A stretch of 64,000 bases of DNA, from contig DATDVT010000045.1 of NCBI GenBank assembly GCA_035289905.1, forward strand, positions 1 through 64,000, read 5' to 3'. The notes under the pieces are model-generated. The model did no database searches. It was given only the letters and a program-made list of their open reading frames with translations, and was not told the origin of the DNA. The stretch's first letter is position 1; each line of letters starts with the position of its first letter. Positions 24,648 through 34,196 of this stretch are shown here, piece by piece. This DNA is from DATDVT01 sp035289905. Its GTDB lineage: Archaea > Nanobdellota > Nanobdellia > SCGC-AAA011-G17 > GW2011-AR18. The position numbers and the translations under genes were made by a program.

Positions 24648-25517
24648 CTAAAATCTCCTCATATCAGCTAAAAATCCAAACAAAATTACCTGAACTCCAA
24701 TAAGTATCAATAAAACTGCCAAAATAGTCAAAGGAATATGCCCAACAACATCATATTTTAAAAAAGAATAAACTAAATAAAATCCGATTAATGAACCAAT
24801 AGAAAAAAAGAACAATCCTATTCTCCCAAAAAATTTCATAGGATCAAAATCCCTATAAATTCTAAATATATTAATCCAAGCTCTGAAGGCATATGTAAAG
24901 GAATTTTTAAATAATCTGCTTTCTCTAGTTTTATTTGTTTTTATTGGAATCTCAGCTATTCGCATATTATTTTTTCCAGCCCTAATTAATTGCTCTTGTG
25001 TATAAGTAAAATTATTAATCAAGGGTAACTTAGCTACCTCTCTCGTAAAAGCTCTAAATCCAGTCGTTGTATCTGTAATCTTAATACCTAGAATGTTAGA
25101 GAACACTTTTGCAAAAGCAATATTTCCCCATCGCTTCATAAAAGAACCCTCATAAACTCCATGTTCAAATCTAGAACCTAAAACTAAATCATAACCCTCT
25201 TCAATTTTTTTTAGTAATTTTAAAATGTCCGCGGCTTTATATTGACCATCTGCATCTGTATGCACTATAATATCAGCCCTAAGCTCTAAACATTTTTTCA
25301 TCTCAAATTTAAATGTCTCTGCTAACCCTTTTCTTCTATCATGCGAAAAAACAATAGCACCTATTTCTCTAGCTATTTTCGCAGTATTATCCTCACTTCC
25401 ATCATTCACAACTAAAATACTATAGTCATAAGAACCCATAATTTCTTTTATCTCCTTAATCACTTCACCTAATGTTTTTTCTTCATTATACGCTGGAATA
25501 CTAATAATTACTTTCAC
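24648..25517 (-). CDS. glycosyltransferase family 2, dolichyl-phosphate sugar synthase-like
   Basis: A 289-residue enzyme with the GT-A start VIISIPAYNEEKTLGEVI, NDGSEDNT, the DxD motif HTDADGQY, and GSRFEHGVYEGSFMKRWGN, followed by ITDTTTGFRAF. Two hydrophobic helices at the C-terminus anchor it. This layout matches DPM1/DPG-synthase-like enzymes that charge polyprenyl phosphate with a sugar. The frame is open to a TTG at 25529, but a TATA box 26 bp upstream of the GTG at 25515-25517 marks that GTG as a leaderless start. The product could feed the GT39-like enzymes nearby. Confidence 0.87.
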   Translation of the reverse strand: MKVIISIPAYNEEKTLGEVIKEIKEIMGSYDYSILVVNDGSEDNTAKIAREIGAIVFSHDRRKGLAETFKFEMKKCLELRADIIVHTDADGQYKAADILKLLKKIEEGYDLVLGSRFEHGVYEGSFMKRWGNIAFAKVFSNILGIKITDTTTGFRAFTREVAKLPLINNFTYTQEQLIRAGKNNMRIAEIPIKTNKTRESRLFKNSFTYAFRAWINIFRIYRDFDPMKFFGRIGLFFFSIGSLIGFYLVYSFLKYDVVGHIPLTILAVLLILIGVQVILFGFLADMRRF

Positions 25518-25539
25518 AATTAAAACCAAATAACTAAAT

Positions 25540-25547
25540 TTATATAA
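25540..25547 (-). promoter_or_regulatory. TATA box that sets the GTG start of the GT2 gene
   Basis: The minus strand reads CTTATATAAATTTAG, centred 26-27 bp before the GTG at 25517. It is only about 14 bp from the upstream TTG (25529), too close for that codon to be transcribed. Confidence 0.55.
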
Positions 25548-25618
25548 GTTTTTGTAGCAGTATAAAAGATAGTTTAGAATAGAATATAGGATTTAAAAGA
25601 AAAAAATACAAAAATATA

Positions 25619-27226
25619 ATGATAAAAAAAATAAATATAATCTTCATACTATTAATCATAACAAAAATGATACTATCATTTAGTGTACTGCCTGTTTTAG
25701 GTTTTGCAGATTCTTTAAACTATATTAACGAAGCTAAAGCATTTCATGACACAAATAGCCTTTCAGAAGTCGCTAAAGCAGGAATTTATCCTCCAATCTA
25801 TTCAATCATTATCTCTCCTGCTTTCATATTTAAAGATATGGAGAAAGTGCATTTCTCAATTAAAGTAATTAATGCTATTATATCCTCATCAATTATATTC
25901 CCTATCTTCTTCCTAGCGAATAGATTTTTCAGCAAAAAAAAAAGTCTAATTATAGCAACAATAACAGCATTAGTACCCCCTATATTCGCAGTTAGTTCGT
26001 ATACAATGAGTGAAAACATATTTTTTCCACTTTTCATAACTACTCTCTATATAATCTATCTAACAATTAAAGAAAAACAACAAAAACTCTATATTCTTTC
26101 TGGGATACTAATTGGATTATGTTACTTGACAAGAGCTATATCTATATTTCTAATTCTAGTTATCATTATTATATTTTTATTAAACAAAACTAAAATAAAG
26201 AATATAATCACTTCAATATCAGCAAGTTTAATAACAATTTTACCATGGATATATACCAAAATAAAAATTTATGGATTCAGCCTACAAGGAATTCTAGGGA
26301 ATAATTATTCATCCTTTGCAATACAATCTCAATCTAATATAATACAAAAATTAATATGGGTTATATTCTACACTGATTACTTAATTTTATCAACTGGAAT
26401 AATATTCTTTATTCTCACAATTTCGTTAATATCTAACTATAAAAACATAAATACAAAAATACTCTTCCAACTGACATTGCTTTCTACCATTTTTTCAATA
26501 ATTTTAGCAAGCAACTTAAGTGGAGCATATCCCAATTATGAAGAAGGAAGGCTTATTGGTCGATACATAGAACCAATAATTCCAATGTTTATCTTACTTG
26601 GATTTATTTCTCTTAAAAAAAGTAAAAAAATTACAATATTTACTTTAATCTTTCTAAATGCAATCACTCCATTAATCCTATTTAACAAATTTTTCCCAGT
26701 TAACAATATGTCATTAGTCTCTCTTGGTACCCTAGCATATCTATCAAATTCAACAATTCTTATTGCAATTATAATTATAGTTACAACTATTTTAATTTTA
26801 AAAATTAAAGAATATAACTTCAAAAAAATTGCATATTTCTTTATAATTTACTTCATAATAATAAGTTTATTAAACTCGACAGTAATAATTTATGACTCCA
26901 AATTTAAATGGGAAGCAGAAGAGGGTATAGAATTAGGAATTTGGATAAATGATAACTTACCCAAAAATAATAAAATTCTAATTGATAAAGATGAACCAAA
27001 TAAATTTACAGATAAAACTGAAGAAAAAATAACAGATTTAGAAAAAAGATCGATTCATACCTTAGAATATTGGATTAGATTTAAATATAAAATTGGTCCA
27101 ATAGAAAAGTATCCATATTATGAATATATTATTACCAAAAAAGACCTTCCTTTAAAAATAATTAAAGAAGGAAAAGAAGGAACTAAAATATATTATAATA
27201 TAGAGTATTCATACAATAAATATTAA
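25619..27226 (+). CDS. membrane glycosyltransferase, GT39/ArnT-like (GT-C fold)
   Basis: A 535-residue protein with a first helix (INIIFILLIITKMILSFSVLPVLGF) and a first outer loop GFADSLNYINEAKAF whose Asp is in the position of the GT-C catalytic acid. YPPIYSIIISPAFIF follows and then about ten more hydrophobic helices and a short soluble tail. It probably transfers a sugar from polyprenyl phosphate at the outer face. Another GT39-like gene follows after 44 bp with its own TATA-like sequence. The donor could be made by the divergent DPM1-like enzyme. Confidence 0.78.
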   Translation: MIKKINIIFILLIITKMILSFSVLPVLGFADSLNYINEAKAFHDTNSLSEVAKAGIYPPIYSIIISPAFIFKDMEKVHFSIKVINAIISSSIIFPIFFLANRFFSKKKSLIIATITALVPPIFAVSSYTMSENIFFPLFITTLYIIYLTIKEKQQKLYILSGILIGLCYLTRAISIFLILVIIIIFLLNKTKIKNIITSISASLITILPWIYTKIKIYGFSLQGILGNNYSSFAIQSQSNIIQKLIWVIFYTDYLILSTGIIFFILTISLISNYKNINTKILFQLTLLSTIFSIILASNLSGAYPNYEEGRLIGRYIEPIIPMFILLGFISLKKSKKITIFTLIFLNAITPLILFNKFFPVNNMSLVSLGTLAYLSNSTILIAIIIIVTTILILKIKEYNFKKIAYFFIIYFIIISLLNSTVIIYDSKFKWEAEEGIELGIWINDNLPKNNKILIDKDEPNKFTDKTEEKITDLEKRSIHTLEYWIRFKYKIGPIEKYPYYEYIITKKDLPLKIIKEGKEGTKIYYNIEYSYNKY

Positions 27227-27270
27227 ACAAATGCAAATCTTTTTAAGTTATTTAAAAAGTAAAATCAATA

Positions 27271-28791
27271 ATGAATCTAAATCTCATAAAAGAAAAAACA
27301 AAACTTTGGTTAAATAAAAAAGAAAATATTCTTTTATTAATAATAATCGTTTTAGCATTCTTAATCAGATTAAAATATATGACTATAAACTCTGCGGTTT
27401 GGTGGGATGAAGCAGACTATCTTTCAGCAGCAAAAAGATGGGGGGGATTAAGTTATTTAAATGATATCTGGTATTATAGAAGAACTCCCTTATTACCTTT
27501 GTTTTGGGCAGGACTATATAAACTGGGTGCAACTGAAATAACACTAAGATTTACAGAAGTTATATTCTCAACATTATTTGTATTTGGAATTTATTTACTG
27601 GCAAAAGAAATATTCAATAATAAATACGTAGGTCTTATTGCTGCTTCGTGTGCAATATTCAATAGAATCCATTTATTTTTAACGACTAGACTTATGAATG
27701 AAGTACCAGCTACGCCATTTTTAGTCTTTGGATTATATTTTTTCTGGAAAGGTTATATAAAAGAAGAAAAAGCAAAATATATGTACCTTGCAACATTCAT
27801 GCTATCAATTTCAATTATGACAAGAATGGCTACTTCTTTAGTTCTTGTACCTATAGGGGTCTATGTTTTATCAAAAGAAAGATTAAACATCATAAAAAAC
27901 AAAAAAGTGTGGATTTGTTTACTGATGATTCTTTTAACAATGACTCCTTTTATCTATCTTCACTACAAACATATTGGAGGATTAACTAATTTTATAAAAC
28001 ATTATACCATAACTGAAGATAGTACAGAAATTGTAATCCCATCAATCTATCTTGGTTATAAAGGGATTTCTATTTATTTTATGTCTTATTTGCAAAATTT
28101 AGGAATTATTTTCTTTATAATTTTCATAATAGCAATTGGTTACTATTTTTATCCTTTAATCTTAGCCCCAGATTTACTAATTAAAAAAGAAAACAATGAG
28201 ATCAAAGAAAAACTTCTAGTGGCTTTAATAATTTTAGTTCCATTAATTTATCATGGTATCTTTAGTGAATATTTAGAAGAAAGATATCTTCTGTGGTCTT
28301 ATCCTATAGTTTATGCATTAATAGCATGGATCCTATTCAAAATATATACTCCTTTAACAAAATACGGAAAAAATATTGCAATAACTCTCATAATTGTTAT
28401 TATAATAACTAACAGCTATCTTGTATATCAGAGTACTGAAGAAATTATAAATTATAAAAAAGATAGTTATTACGAAGAGAGACAAGCTGCAGAATTTGTA
28501 AAAAGTATTTCAACAAAAGAAGACTTAATCTACACAAATCCAGTTCCCAAGATAGTATATTATTCAGAAAGAAAAACATTAAATTTTAATAGCGCGGGTA
28601 GTGCAGAAAATATTAAAGAATCAGCTAAAAAAAATAATGCTAAATACTTAATATTCTCTCTTATAGAACAATCAAGCCCATGGGCTAAAGAAATGATAAC
28701 TTATCCTCCTGAATGGTTAAAACTAATTAAAGTCTTTCCTTCAGAACAAAATCCTGTAGTTTTCGTATTTGAGATACAAAAAGATGTCTAA
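27271..28791 (+). CDS. membrane glycosyltransferase, GT39/PMT-like (GT-C fold)
   Basis: A 506-residue polytopic protein. The first helix (ILLLIIIVLAFLIRL) is followed by NSAVWWDEADYLSAAKRWGG with the acidic pair D46/E47, the classic PMT/ArnT signature, then RRTPLLPLFWAGLYKLGATEITLRF. About 11 hydrophobic helices precede a soluble end of about 90 residues. A run of seven G (27440-27446) encodes part of the WGG just after the catalytic pair. Its stop overlaps the start of the next GT2 gene, so both are likely expressed together. Confidence 0.83.
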   Translation: MNLNLIKEKTKLWLNKKENILLLIIIVLAFLIRLKYMTINSAVWWDEADYLSAAKRWGGLSYLNDIWYYRRTPLLPLFWAGLYKLGATEITLRFTEVIFSTLFVFGIYLLAKEIFNNKYVGLIAASCAIFNRIHLFLTTRLMNEVPATPFLVFGLYFFWKGYIKEEKAKYMYLATFMLSISIMTRMATSLVLVPIGVYVLSKERLNIIKNKKVWICLLMILLTMTPFIYLHYKHIGGLTNFIKHYTITEDSTEIVIPSIYLGYKGISIYFMSYLQNLGIIFFIIFIIAIGYYFYPLILAPDLLIKKENNEIKEKLLVALIILVPLIYHGIFSEYLEERYLLWSYPIVYALIAWILFKIYTPLTKYGKNIAITLIIVIIITNSYLVYQSTEEIINYKKDSYYEERQAAEFVKSISTKEDLIYTNPVPKIVYYSERKTLNFNSAGSAENIKESAKKNNAKYLIFSLIEQSSPWAKEMITYPPEWLKLIKVFPSEQNPVVFVFEIQKDV

Positions 28792-29536
28792 AATATCTTT
28801 AATAGTTCCTGCACATAATGAAGAAAAAAGAATTGAAGACACAATAATAAATTTTCAAAAGCTACTTAGCGAATATAAAGATTATGAAATAATCTTCGTT
28901 TGCAATAATTGTACTGATTCTACTATTGATTTAATAAAACAACATAAAGAAAAAAACAATAAAATAAAAATTTTAGAATACTCTGGAATAAAGGGTAAGG
29001 GTTATGCTGTAGTCTCTGGTCTAAAAAAAGCAGATGGAGATATTCTTGGATTCTTAGATGCGGATGACGCCTTTGAACATAAATACATCCATAAGATAAT
29101 CTCAAAATTTGAAAATGAGCATTATGATTGTGTAATTGCATCTAAATGGAAAAATCAAGGATTTAAAGATGTAAATGAATCATTTCAAAGAAAATTACTT
29201 GCTATAGGATGGAATTTGCTCTCAAAAGTACTTCTTGACTTAAATTATACAGATACCCAAGCTGGAGCTAAATTCTTAAGAAAAAAGGCATTTAATAAAA
29301 TCAATAAAAATTTTACTTGTAATGGGTTTGATTTTGATGTAGAACTTTTATTTAAACTAAAACAAGCTAATCAAAAAATAACTGAAATATTTGTGCCTAC
29401 AAAAGAGAGAAGATTCTCAACATTTCATTACAAATATGTTCCTGGAATGGCTTGGAGAATAATAAAGTTATTTACTAAAAGAATAAATAAACTACCATAT
29501 TTGACTATAAAGAGTAGAATGTCTACTTCTAAATAA
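28784..29536 (+). CDS. glycosyltransferase family 2 (DPM1-like)
   Basis: A 250-residue soluble GT-A enzyme starting MSKISLIVPAHNEEKRIEDTI, with the DxD motif in LGFLDADDAFEHKYI and the downstream GAKFLRKKAF and FDFDVELLFKLKQ segments. The frame is open to a TTG at 28769, but the ATG at 28784-28786 gives the family start and overlaps the stop of the upstream GT39-like gene. It probably makes the polyprenyl-phosphate sugar used by that membrane enzyme. The 3' end overlaps the convergent GT2 gene by 45 bases, the longest tail-to-tail overlap in the window. Confidence 0.87.
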   Translation: MSKISLIVPAHNEEKRIEDTIINFQKLLSEYKDYEIIFVCNNCTDSTIDLIKQHKEKNNKIKILEYSGIKGKGYAVVSGLKKADGDILGFLDADDAFEHKYIHKIISKFENEHYDCVIASKWKNQGFKDVNESFQRKLLAIGWNLLSKVLLDLNYTDTQAGAKFLRKKAFNKINKNFTCNGFDFDVELLFKLKQANQKITEIFVPTKERRFSTFHYKYVPGMAWRIIKLFTKRINKLPYLTIKSRMSTSK

Positions 29537-30454
29537 ACCATACAAAAATCCAAAGCCATAACTAAAATGCGTTAGAATCAAACCAAAAAAGATACATAGA
29601 CTTCTTTCTATTTTAAAAAGTAAAGAACTAAATAAAACAATAAATAAATAAAGTAATAAGAATGATACATAAATTAATCTAAACCATTCAAAAAAAATAC
29701 TGATTATAAAACCAAAAAAAACAAATAAAACAAATAAACTTAATATTCCATAATATATTTTTTCAAAAGAAAATTGTTCTTTTAATAACCAAGCAATATC
29801 TCTCCCATATATCCACATTTGTTTAGCGTGATCTATAAATAACTCTCTTCTATGATGAAAAACAATAATATTTGGAAAATACCAAACCTCTTTACCTAAA
29901 TTAAGAATATCAAAACATAATTTTGAATCCTCAGCAGTTAGTAAAGTAGTATCAAAACCTTTAACAAAGTTAAATAATTCTTTTCTAATGAATAAATTAC
30001 ATGTGGGTAACTCCCAAACCCTTTTAGGTTTTTTTCCAATTTGATACCTTATACTGCTAGTACCAGTTAACCAACTAGTTAATACATCACCCCCACATTT
30101 ACTCCAATAGTTATCTTCTTTCGGAGTTAAATTAGGACCACCTACAATACCAATTTTTTTATTTTCAAATGCAATTAAGGCCTTTTCTATCCAATCGGTT
30201 CTAGGATAAGCATCATCATCTATAAAGGCTAAAATTTCGCCTTTAGCTAGTTTTACCCCTAAATTTCTCTTTTCTGCTGGCCTTATTTTCCCTGTAGGAA
30301 CTATTTTATAATCTTTAAAATGTATTTTTTTATTAAAATCTGGCAAGATAATAGTTTCAAAACTTCGATTATTTAATCTAGAAATAGAATCTAAACATCT
30401 CTCTAAACCCCTTCCTATCTCCATACAAGGAATTATTATAGAAACCTTAACCAT
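29492..30454 (-). CDS. glycosyltransferase family 2 with C-terminal membrane helices
   Basis: A 320-residue GT-A protein: VKVSIIIPCMEIGRGLERCLDSI, DxD in LAFIDDDAYPRTDW, GIVGGPNLTPKED, WELPTCNLFIRKELF, TAEDSKLCFDI, then two or three hydrophobic helices. The pattern GGPN...LPTCNL...EDxxLC is shared with the 20728-21792 protein, so they are paralogs on opposite strands. Its last 15 codons lie over the end of the convergent DPM1-like gene. It probably extends a lipid-linked glycan; the sugar is unknown. Confidence 0.86.
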   Translation of the reverse strand: MVKVSIIIPCMEIGRGLERCLDSISRLNNRSFETIILPDFNKKIHFKDYKIVPTGKIRPAEKRNLGVKLAKGEILAFIDDDAYPRTDWIEKALIAFENKKIGIVGGPNLTPKEDNYWSKCGGDVLTSWLTGTSSIRYQIGKKPKRVWELPTCNLFIRKELFNFVKGFDTTLLTAEDSKLCFDILNLGKEVWYFPNIIVFHHRRELFIDHAKQMWIYGRDIAWLLKEQFSFEKIYYGILSLFVLFVFFGFIISIFFEWFRLIYVSFLLLYLFIVLFSSLLFKIERSLCIFFGLILTHFSYGFGFLYGLFRSRHSTLYSQIW

Positions 30455-30501
30455 ACACTAAATATAAAACTAAAAAATTAAAAATCTTTGCTTATTCTAA
30501 T

Positions 30502-30738
30502 TTATATATTCAAAACCCCATAAGAAGCCCTTAAAAAAACAATACCATAGTCCTTAGTACCTTGATTATCTGTAATCTTACAATCCTTTAAAACAATGTT
30601 CATATAAACGTCAAAAGACTCTAAAATTCCTGTATAATTTTTACCATTAATCAAATCAATACTTATCTTTTTACCCCTCAATTTCATCAAATCCATTAGT
30701 GGTTTACTCATTTGAATTGTATTAATTTCTTCTTCCAT
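30502..30738 (-). CDS. archaeal Sm-like (LSm) RNA-binding protein
   Basis: A 78-residue Sm-fold protein that would form a heptameric ring and bind U-rich RNA. The Sm1 motif is GKKISIDLINGKNYTGILESFDVYMNIVLKDC with the conserved G and N in place. The Sm2 motif is IVFLRASYGVLNI, where the usual I-R-G-x-x-V is altered to L-R-A-S-Y-G-V. Length is normal for archaeal SmAP. It is a single-gene unit with its own TATA box. Confidence 0.9.
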   Translation of the reverse strand: MEEEINTIQMSKPLMDLMKLRGKKISIDLINGKNYTGILESFDVYMNIVLKDCKITDNQGTKDYGIVFLRASYGVLNI

Positions 30739-30759
30739 CTTAATTTAAAAAAATAAAAG

Positions 30760-30766
30760 TATAAAA
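30760..30766 (-). promoter_or_regulatory. TATA box for the Sm-like gene
   Basis: The minus strand reads CTTTTTTATACTT, centred 25 bp before the ATG at 30738. Confidence 0.45.
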
Positions 30767-30775
30767 AAGTTCCTA

Positions 30776-31391
30776 TTAAGAGGATGGGAATACTGTTGTA
30801 CCTACTGGACCATAGCTTACTGTTATACTTGTCTCTTGGTTTGAAGGGCCTACTAAATAATAGGTTTTCTGTAAATTTTGACCATCTATTATTTCTATTC
30901 TAGGAGTCATTTTTGTCAAATTTGATGGATCATAGGGTAACCCCCTTTGAGAATTCAAATTTAAATTCTTTCCTTTTGCACCTATAAACGCATAAGCATT
31001 ATATCGATCATTACAATTATTAGCACTTACAAAAGTTTTTTTAAGCTCGTATACATAAAATTCCATATTACAAAAAGTATCTGACATAGAAGATCGAACT
31101 AAATCAAGGATATAATATTTATTAGATGGTAATTGAACTTCCAAACCGACCCCAGGGGTTACTAATCCCAAATCTTTAACAATTTGACCTGTTGCTCTAT
31201 CTTTTATTTTAACATACGTATTAATCGTAACCGGTTGAAGCAATACTTAAATTGCCAGTACCTGCAACAAAATTACCAGTATATTCTTCACTTGTACTAT
31301 TCAAAGTAAACATAGCGACAGCTGCGATGACAACAACTAAAACTATTGCAACTAAACTTCCATAAAAATATTTATTTTCTATTTTAATCAC
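30776..31391 (-). pseudogene. membrane-anchored surface protein interrupted by a frameshift
   Basis: Two frames make one protein. From GTG 31389-31391 the first encodes a basic start, a hydrophobic helix (SLVAIVLVVVIAAVAMFTL) and NSTSEEYTGNFVAGTGNLSIAST before running into TAA at 31221-31223. The second continues one base off with VTINTYVKIKDRATGQIV for about 150 residues to 30776. Removing one G from CCGG at 31231-31234 gives ...SIASTVTINTYVKIKD, a smooth join. The restored product is about 200 residues with a single anchor, an N-S-T site just outside the membrane and two cysteines (FCNMEF, NNCNDR). It may be pseudogenised, phase-variable, or a sequencing error. It is probably an extracellular structural protein. 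Confidence 0.7.
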
Positions 31392-31421
31392 CTCTTATTT
31401 TAATAAGTAATATTAAACTAG

Positions 31422-31429
31422 TTTATAAA
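31422..31429 (-). promoter_or_regulatory. TATA box for the frameshifted surface-protein gene
   Basis: The minus strand reads GTTTATAAAC, centred about 34 bp before the GTG at 31391. This predicts a leader of only about eight bases, ending in AAGAG directly before GTGATT. The box overlaps the stop region of the upstream DUF362 gene. Confidence 0.45.
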
Positions 31430-32628
31430 CTTAACCTTATAATATGTTTACCGAATCTATTTATATGCTGTTGCAAATATCCCAAGTCGCCATTAATTTT
31501 GAAAGAATTGCTATCTAATATATAACAATACATACATTTAATGCATTTATTCATAGGAATTTTTCCATTTTCAGCCCTTAACTCCATCGGGCAATACTCT
31601 TCTAAAATCCGATTATTACCAATCATTTTAATTTCTTTTACATTGATTTCATCTAGAATATATACATCTTGTCTAACCTTTATTTTATACAAAAAATCTG
31701 GAATCGGACCAGAGGAAAATAAAGGATCAAAAATTTTCCAGTACCTTGGTCTAACAAATATATTTTTCAATAAAACAGAAGCAGCAAGATTTTTTTTAGG
31801 TCTTAAAAAGTTAAATTTGTTTTTAATATCACTTAAAATTTTTAAATCTTTTTCAGTAAAATAGTTCTTTTTAAGCCTTAAATATTCAATCTCATCAATA
31901 TCAAAACCCATTAATTTAGCACAAACAGTATCTACAAAAAAACAGTCTTTTCCAGCAATTATACAACCTACTTTTTTAGCAATTCCATCTCCTGGACCAT
32001 CACCTTCCATTGCTACAATTCCATCAACAATATTCAAATCAACTCTAATCTGTTCACCCAAAGAAACAATATTGGGAAAAAAATTATCATGAATTCTTCT
32101 TTTCTCTAATCCTTGTAAACAACCCATTAAATTTTTTGTTGCGATAGATATGGTTGCCTCCATATGGGTCTTTAATTTTGGTAAATTAATAACAAAATCA
32201 GCTTTAAACAATTCTTCACTAACTTTAACTAACTTGTCATCAGCTAACTTTATTTCTCTAAATTCTGTTTTATTCAAATCAATAACATCCACACCTAAAA
32301 CATTACCAAGATCTTTAATTCTTAACCTTTTCAAAACATCAATTCCTAAATGACTGATGCCACAGTTACAACCCTCAGCTATTATTATTTTCTTATATCC
32401 TCTGCTCCTCAACTCATCTATAATAGAAATAATAATCCTTAAGTCTGTACTATTTCCAATCAAAGCATTTAAATCATTATTACAATTTGGTTTTAATAAT
32501 ATTCTAATATTCTTATCTTCAGGTAAATTAAAAATATTAAAAATTTTATAAATAATTCTCCGAATATCTTTAAACTTAAATATTCCCTCCCCAATAATTA
32601 CTTGTTTAGATAGGTTATATTCTTCCAT
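31423..32628 (-). CDS. DUF362 domain protein with a C-terminal half-ferredoxin
   Basis: A 401-residue protein of the DUF362 family: IRILLKPNCNNDLNALIGNSTDLRIIISIIDELRSRGYKKIIIAEG, then DFVINLPKLKTHMEATISIATKNLMGCLQG, and DFFVDTVCAKLMGFDIDEIEYLRL. Near the C-terminus a Cys in YCPMEL and C-x2-C-x2-C in NKCIKCMYC could hold one Fe-S cluster, while the second set of a full 2x4Fe-4S ferredoxin is missing. The family's function is unsettled; members are redox-linked. It is a single-gene unit with its own TATA box. Confidence 0.83.
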   Translation of the reverse strand: MEEYNLSKQVIIGEGIFKFKDIRRIIYKIFNIFNLPEDKNIRILLKPNCNNDLNALIGNSTDLRIIISIIDELRSRGYKKIIIAEGCNCGISHLGIDVLKRLRIKDLGNVLGVDVIDLNKTEFREIKLADDKLVKVSEELFKADFVINLPKLKTHMEATISIATKNLMGCLQGLEKRRIHDNFFPNIVSLGEQIRVDLNIVDGIVAMEGDGPGDGIAKKVGCIIAGKDCFFVDTVCAKLMGFDIDEIEYLRLKKNYFTEKDLKILSDIKNKFNFLRPKKNLAASVLLKNIFVRPRYWKIFDPLFSSGPIPDFLYKIKVRQDVYILDEINVKEIKMIGNNRILEEYCPMELRAENGKIPMNKCIKCMYCYILDSNSFKINGDLGYLQQHINRFGKHIIRLSL

Positions 32629-32649
32629 AAAATAAACTTATCTCAATAA

Positions 32650-32657
32650 TTTATAAA
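32650..32657 (-). promoter_or_regulatory. TATA box for the DUF362 gene
   Basis: The minus strand reads ATATTTATAAATTAT, centred 25-26 bp before the ATG at 32628. Confidence 0.5.
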
Positions 32658-32683
32658 TATTTCATATTATATAATCTATATCT

Positions 32684-32980
32684 TCAACAAAAGCTTTCTA
32701 ATTCCTTTAATTTATCAATATAATTCCCAGAAACATCAACCCAAACCTCAGACTCGCTTATATGCATAATTACCTCATCACAAAACTTAATATCAATAAC
32801 CTTCTCATTTTCATACAAATCTTCTAAAAAATCAACTAAATCCTTAACCTCAACCTCTTTTTCACCCAAATCATATTTAACAACTATCTTATTAAAATTT
32901 AAAGTATTTATTATTTCATCTAAAACCTCAATATAATCAAAATAAGACTCAACAACAAATCTCTTTTCCATTAATTCCAT
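32684..32980 (-). CDS. hypothetical acidic protein, 98 aa
   Basis: I do not recognise this protein. It is 98 residues, strongly acidic, with alternating strands and helices (RFVVESYFDYIEVLDEIINTL, KIVVKYDLGEKEVEV, DLVDFLEDLYENEKVIDIKF, VIMHISESEVWVDVSG). It has no membrane segment or signal. An in-frame ATG at 32969-32971 (MEKRFVV) is an alternative start. It lies 15 bp downstream of the alkaline-phosphatase-superfamily gene and may be co-transcribed with it. The regular codon content and lack of antisense explanation make it likely real. Confidence 0.65.
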   Translation of the reverse strand: MELMEKRFVVESYFDYIEVLDEIINTLNFNKIVVKYDLGEKEVEVKDLVDFLEDLYENEKVIDIKFCDEVIMHISESEVWVDVSGNYIDKLKELESFC

Positions 32981-32995
32981 AAGAACTTAAAATAT

Positions 32996-34033
32996 TTAAA
33001 TATATTTGTAACAATCCCATAGTTTCAATTCTTTAGGAGTCTCAAAATTTGAAATAAACACACCATCCAAATTCTGATAACCGTGCATTCCTTTTATTTT
33101 TTCTTTGTTGTAATAGTTTGGCCAAAAAACACCGCCATTCTTTAAGCTTATTATCGTTTCTCCATGCTTTCCAGCAGGGGGTAAACCGCTTTTTCTCATC
33201 ATTTCTTCATCCCAAATAATCACTCTACTATCCCCTATATTATCTAGAATTTTCTCTCCGACATCCCAAAACCTACAGATTGTAGAATCAATAAACATTT
33301 TTCCTCTAAAATCTCCAACTAAATCCTTAATATCTATAAAAAATTCAACATTGCTCATTCCATGATCACTCCAAATAATTATCTTTCCTTCACCAAAAGC
33401 CTTAACAATAAACTTAATTCTATCATCCATTTCTTTCAAACAATCTTCAAATTCTATAGAATTTACACCGAACTTATGGCCTGTTTTATCCAATTCAACC
33501 AAATGAATATAATACACATCAAAATCCCTATTAAAATATTTAACAAAAGATTTAGCCTTTTTCCAGTCATTATTAAAAAAGGGTCTAAGTCTATGCTTTC
33601 CATTTATAACCAAATGAGGCCAAGAATAACATAAATATTTTTTATTTAAAAAATAACTATCCTTAACATCCCAAATATTTCTTTCGGTAGCTACATCAAC
33701 CCAACCAAAAACATCAAAAGGAATATTATGCAGCTTACACAAATAACTTCTTCCATCTAAATATTGTTTTAAAGCAAAAAAATAATCTAAAGCGCTTCTA
33801 AATCTTTTCAAATATTTTTTATCTTTTAAAAATCTAAAATATCCATCTTTCTTAATAAACTCCACCCAAATATCATTTTCTATAGGTTTCTTACCTGTAA
33901 AAAAACTAAATTCTATCCCAGTATAACCAAAAATTGTTTTTAGCCTAGCTTTATTCTGAAAACTAGTTAAAAACTTCATTTTATCTAATTGATCATAACC
34001 TAAGGCATCCAAACAAATAATTAATGTTTTCAT
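32996..34033 (-). CDS. alkaline phosphatase superfamily protein (phosphodiesterase/sulfatase-like)
   Basis: A 345-residue metal-dependent hydrolase. It begins TLIICLDALGYDQL, whose Asp binds metal in this superfamily. It then has YIHLVELDKTGHKFG (Asp and His ligands), KIIIWSDHGMSN (the conserved S-D-H-G) and GKHGETIISL, the last His ligand region. This matches the type I phosphodiesterase/nucleotide pyrophosphatase and phosphoglycerol-transferase end of the superfamily. No signal peptide is visible, so it acts in the cytoplasm or at its membrane face. A TATA box sits 26 bp upstream. The substrate is unknown. Confidence 0.82.
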   Translation of the reverse strand: MKTLIICLDALGYDQLDKMKFLTSFQNKARLKTIFGYTGIEFSFFTGKKPIENDIWVEFIKKDGYFRFLKDKKYLKRFRSALDYFFALKQYLDGRSYLCKLHNIPFDVFGWVDVATERNIWDVKDSYFLNKKYLCYSWPHLVINGKHRLRPFFNNDWKKAKSFVKYFNRDFDVYYIHLVELDKTGHKFGVNSIEFEDCLKEMDDRIKFIVKAFGEGKIIIWSDHGMSNVEFFIDIKDLVGDFRGKMFIDSTICRFWDVGEKILDNIGDSRVIIWDEEMMRKSGLPPAGKHGETIISLKNGGVFWPNYYNKEKIKGMHGYQNLDGVFISNFETPKELKLWDCYKYI

Positions 34034-34056
34034 AGTTTTTAAAGATAGAACAATAA

Positions 34057-34062
34057 TTTAAA
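34057..34062 (-). promoter_or_regulatory. TATA box for the alkaline-phosphatase-superfamily gene
   Basis: The minus strand reads GGTTTAAATTATTG, centred 26-27 bp before the ATG at 34033. Confidence 0.45.
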
Positions 34063-34196
34063 CCTTATTTTTTTGCTTAAATCTAATAATTTCTTAATGC
34101 CAATATTAAATATATAATTTTAATAAGTATAATGGTTATTAATTACAACATTAAACTTTCTCGATAAAAGACATACTTTTTTCTTGGTTTTTTAAA

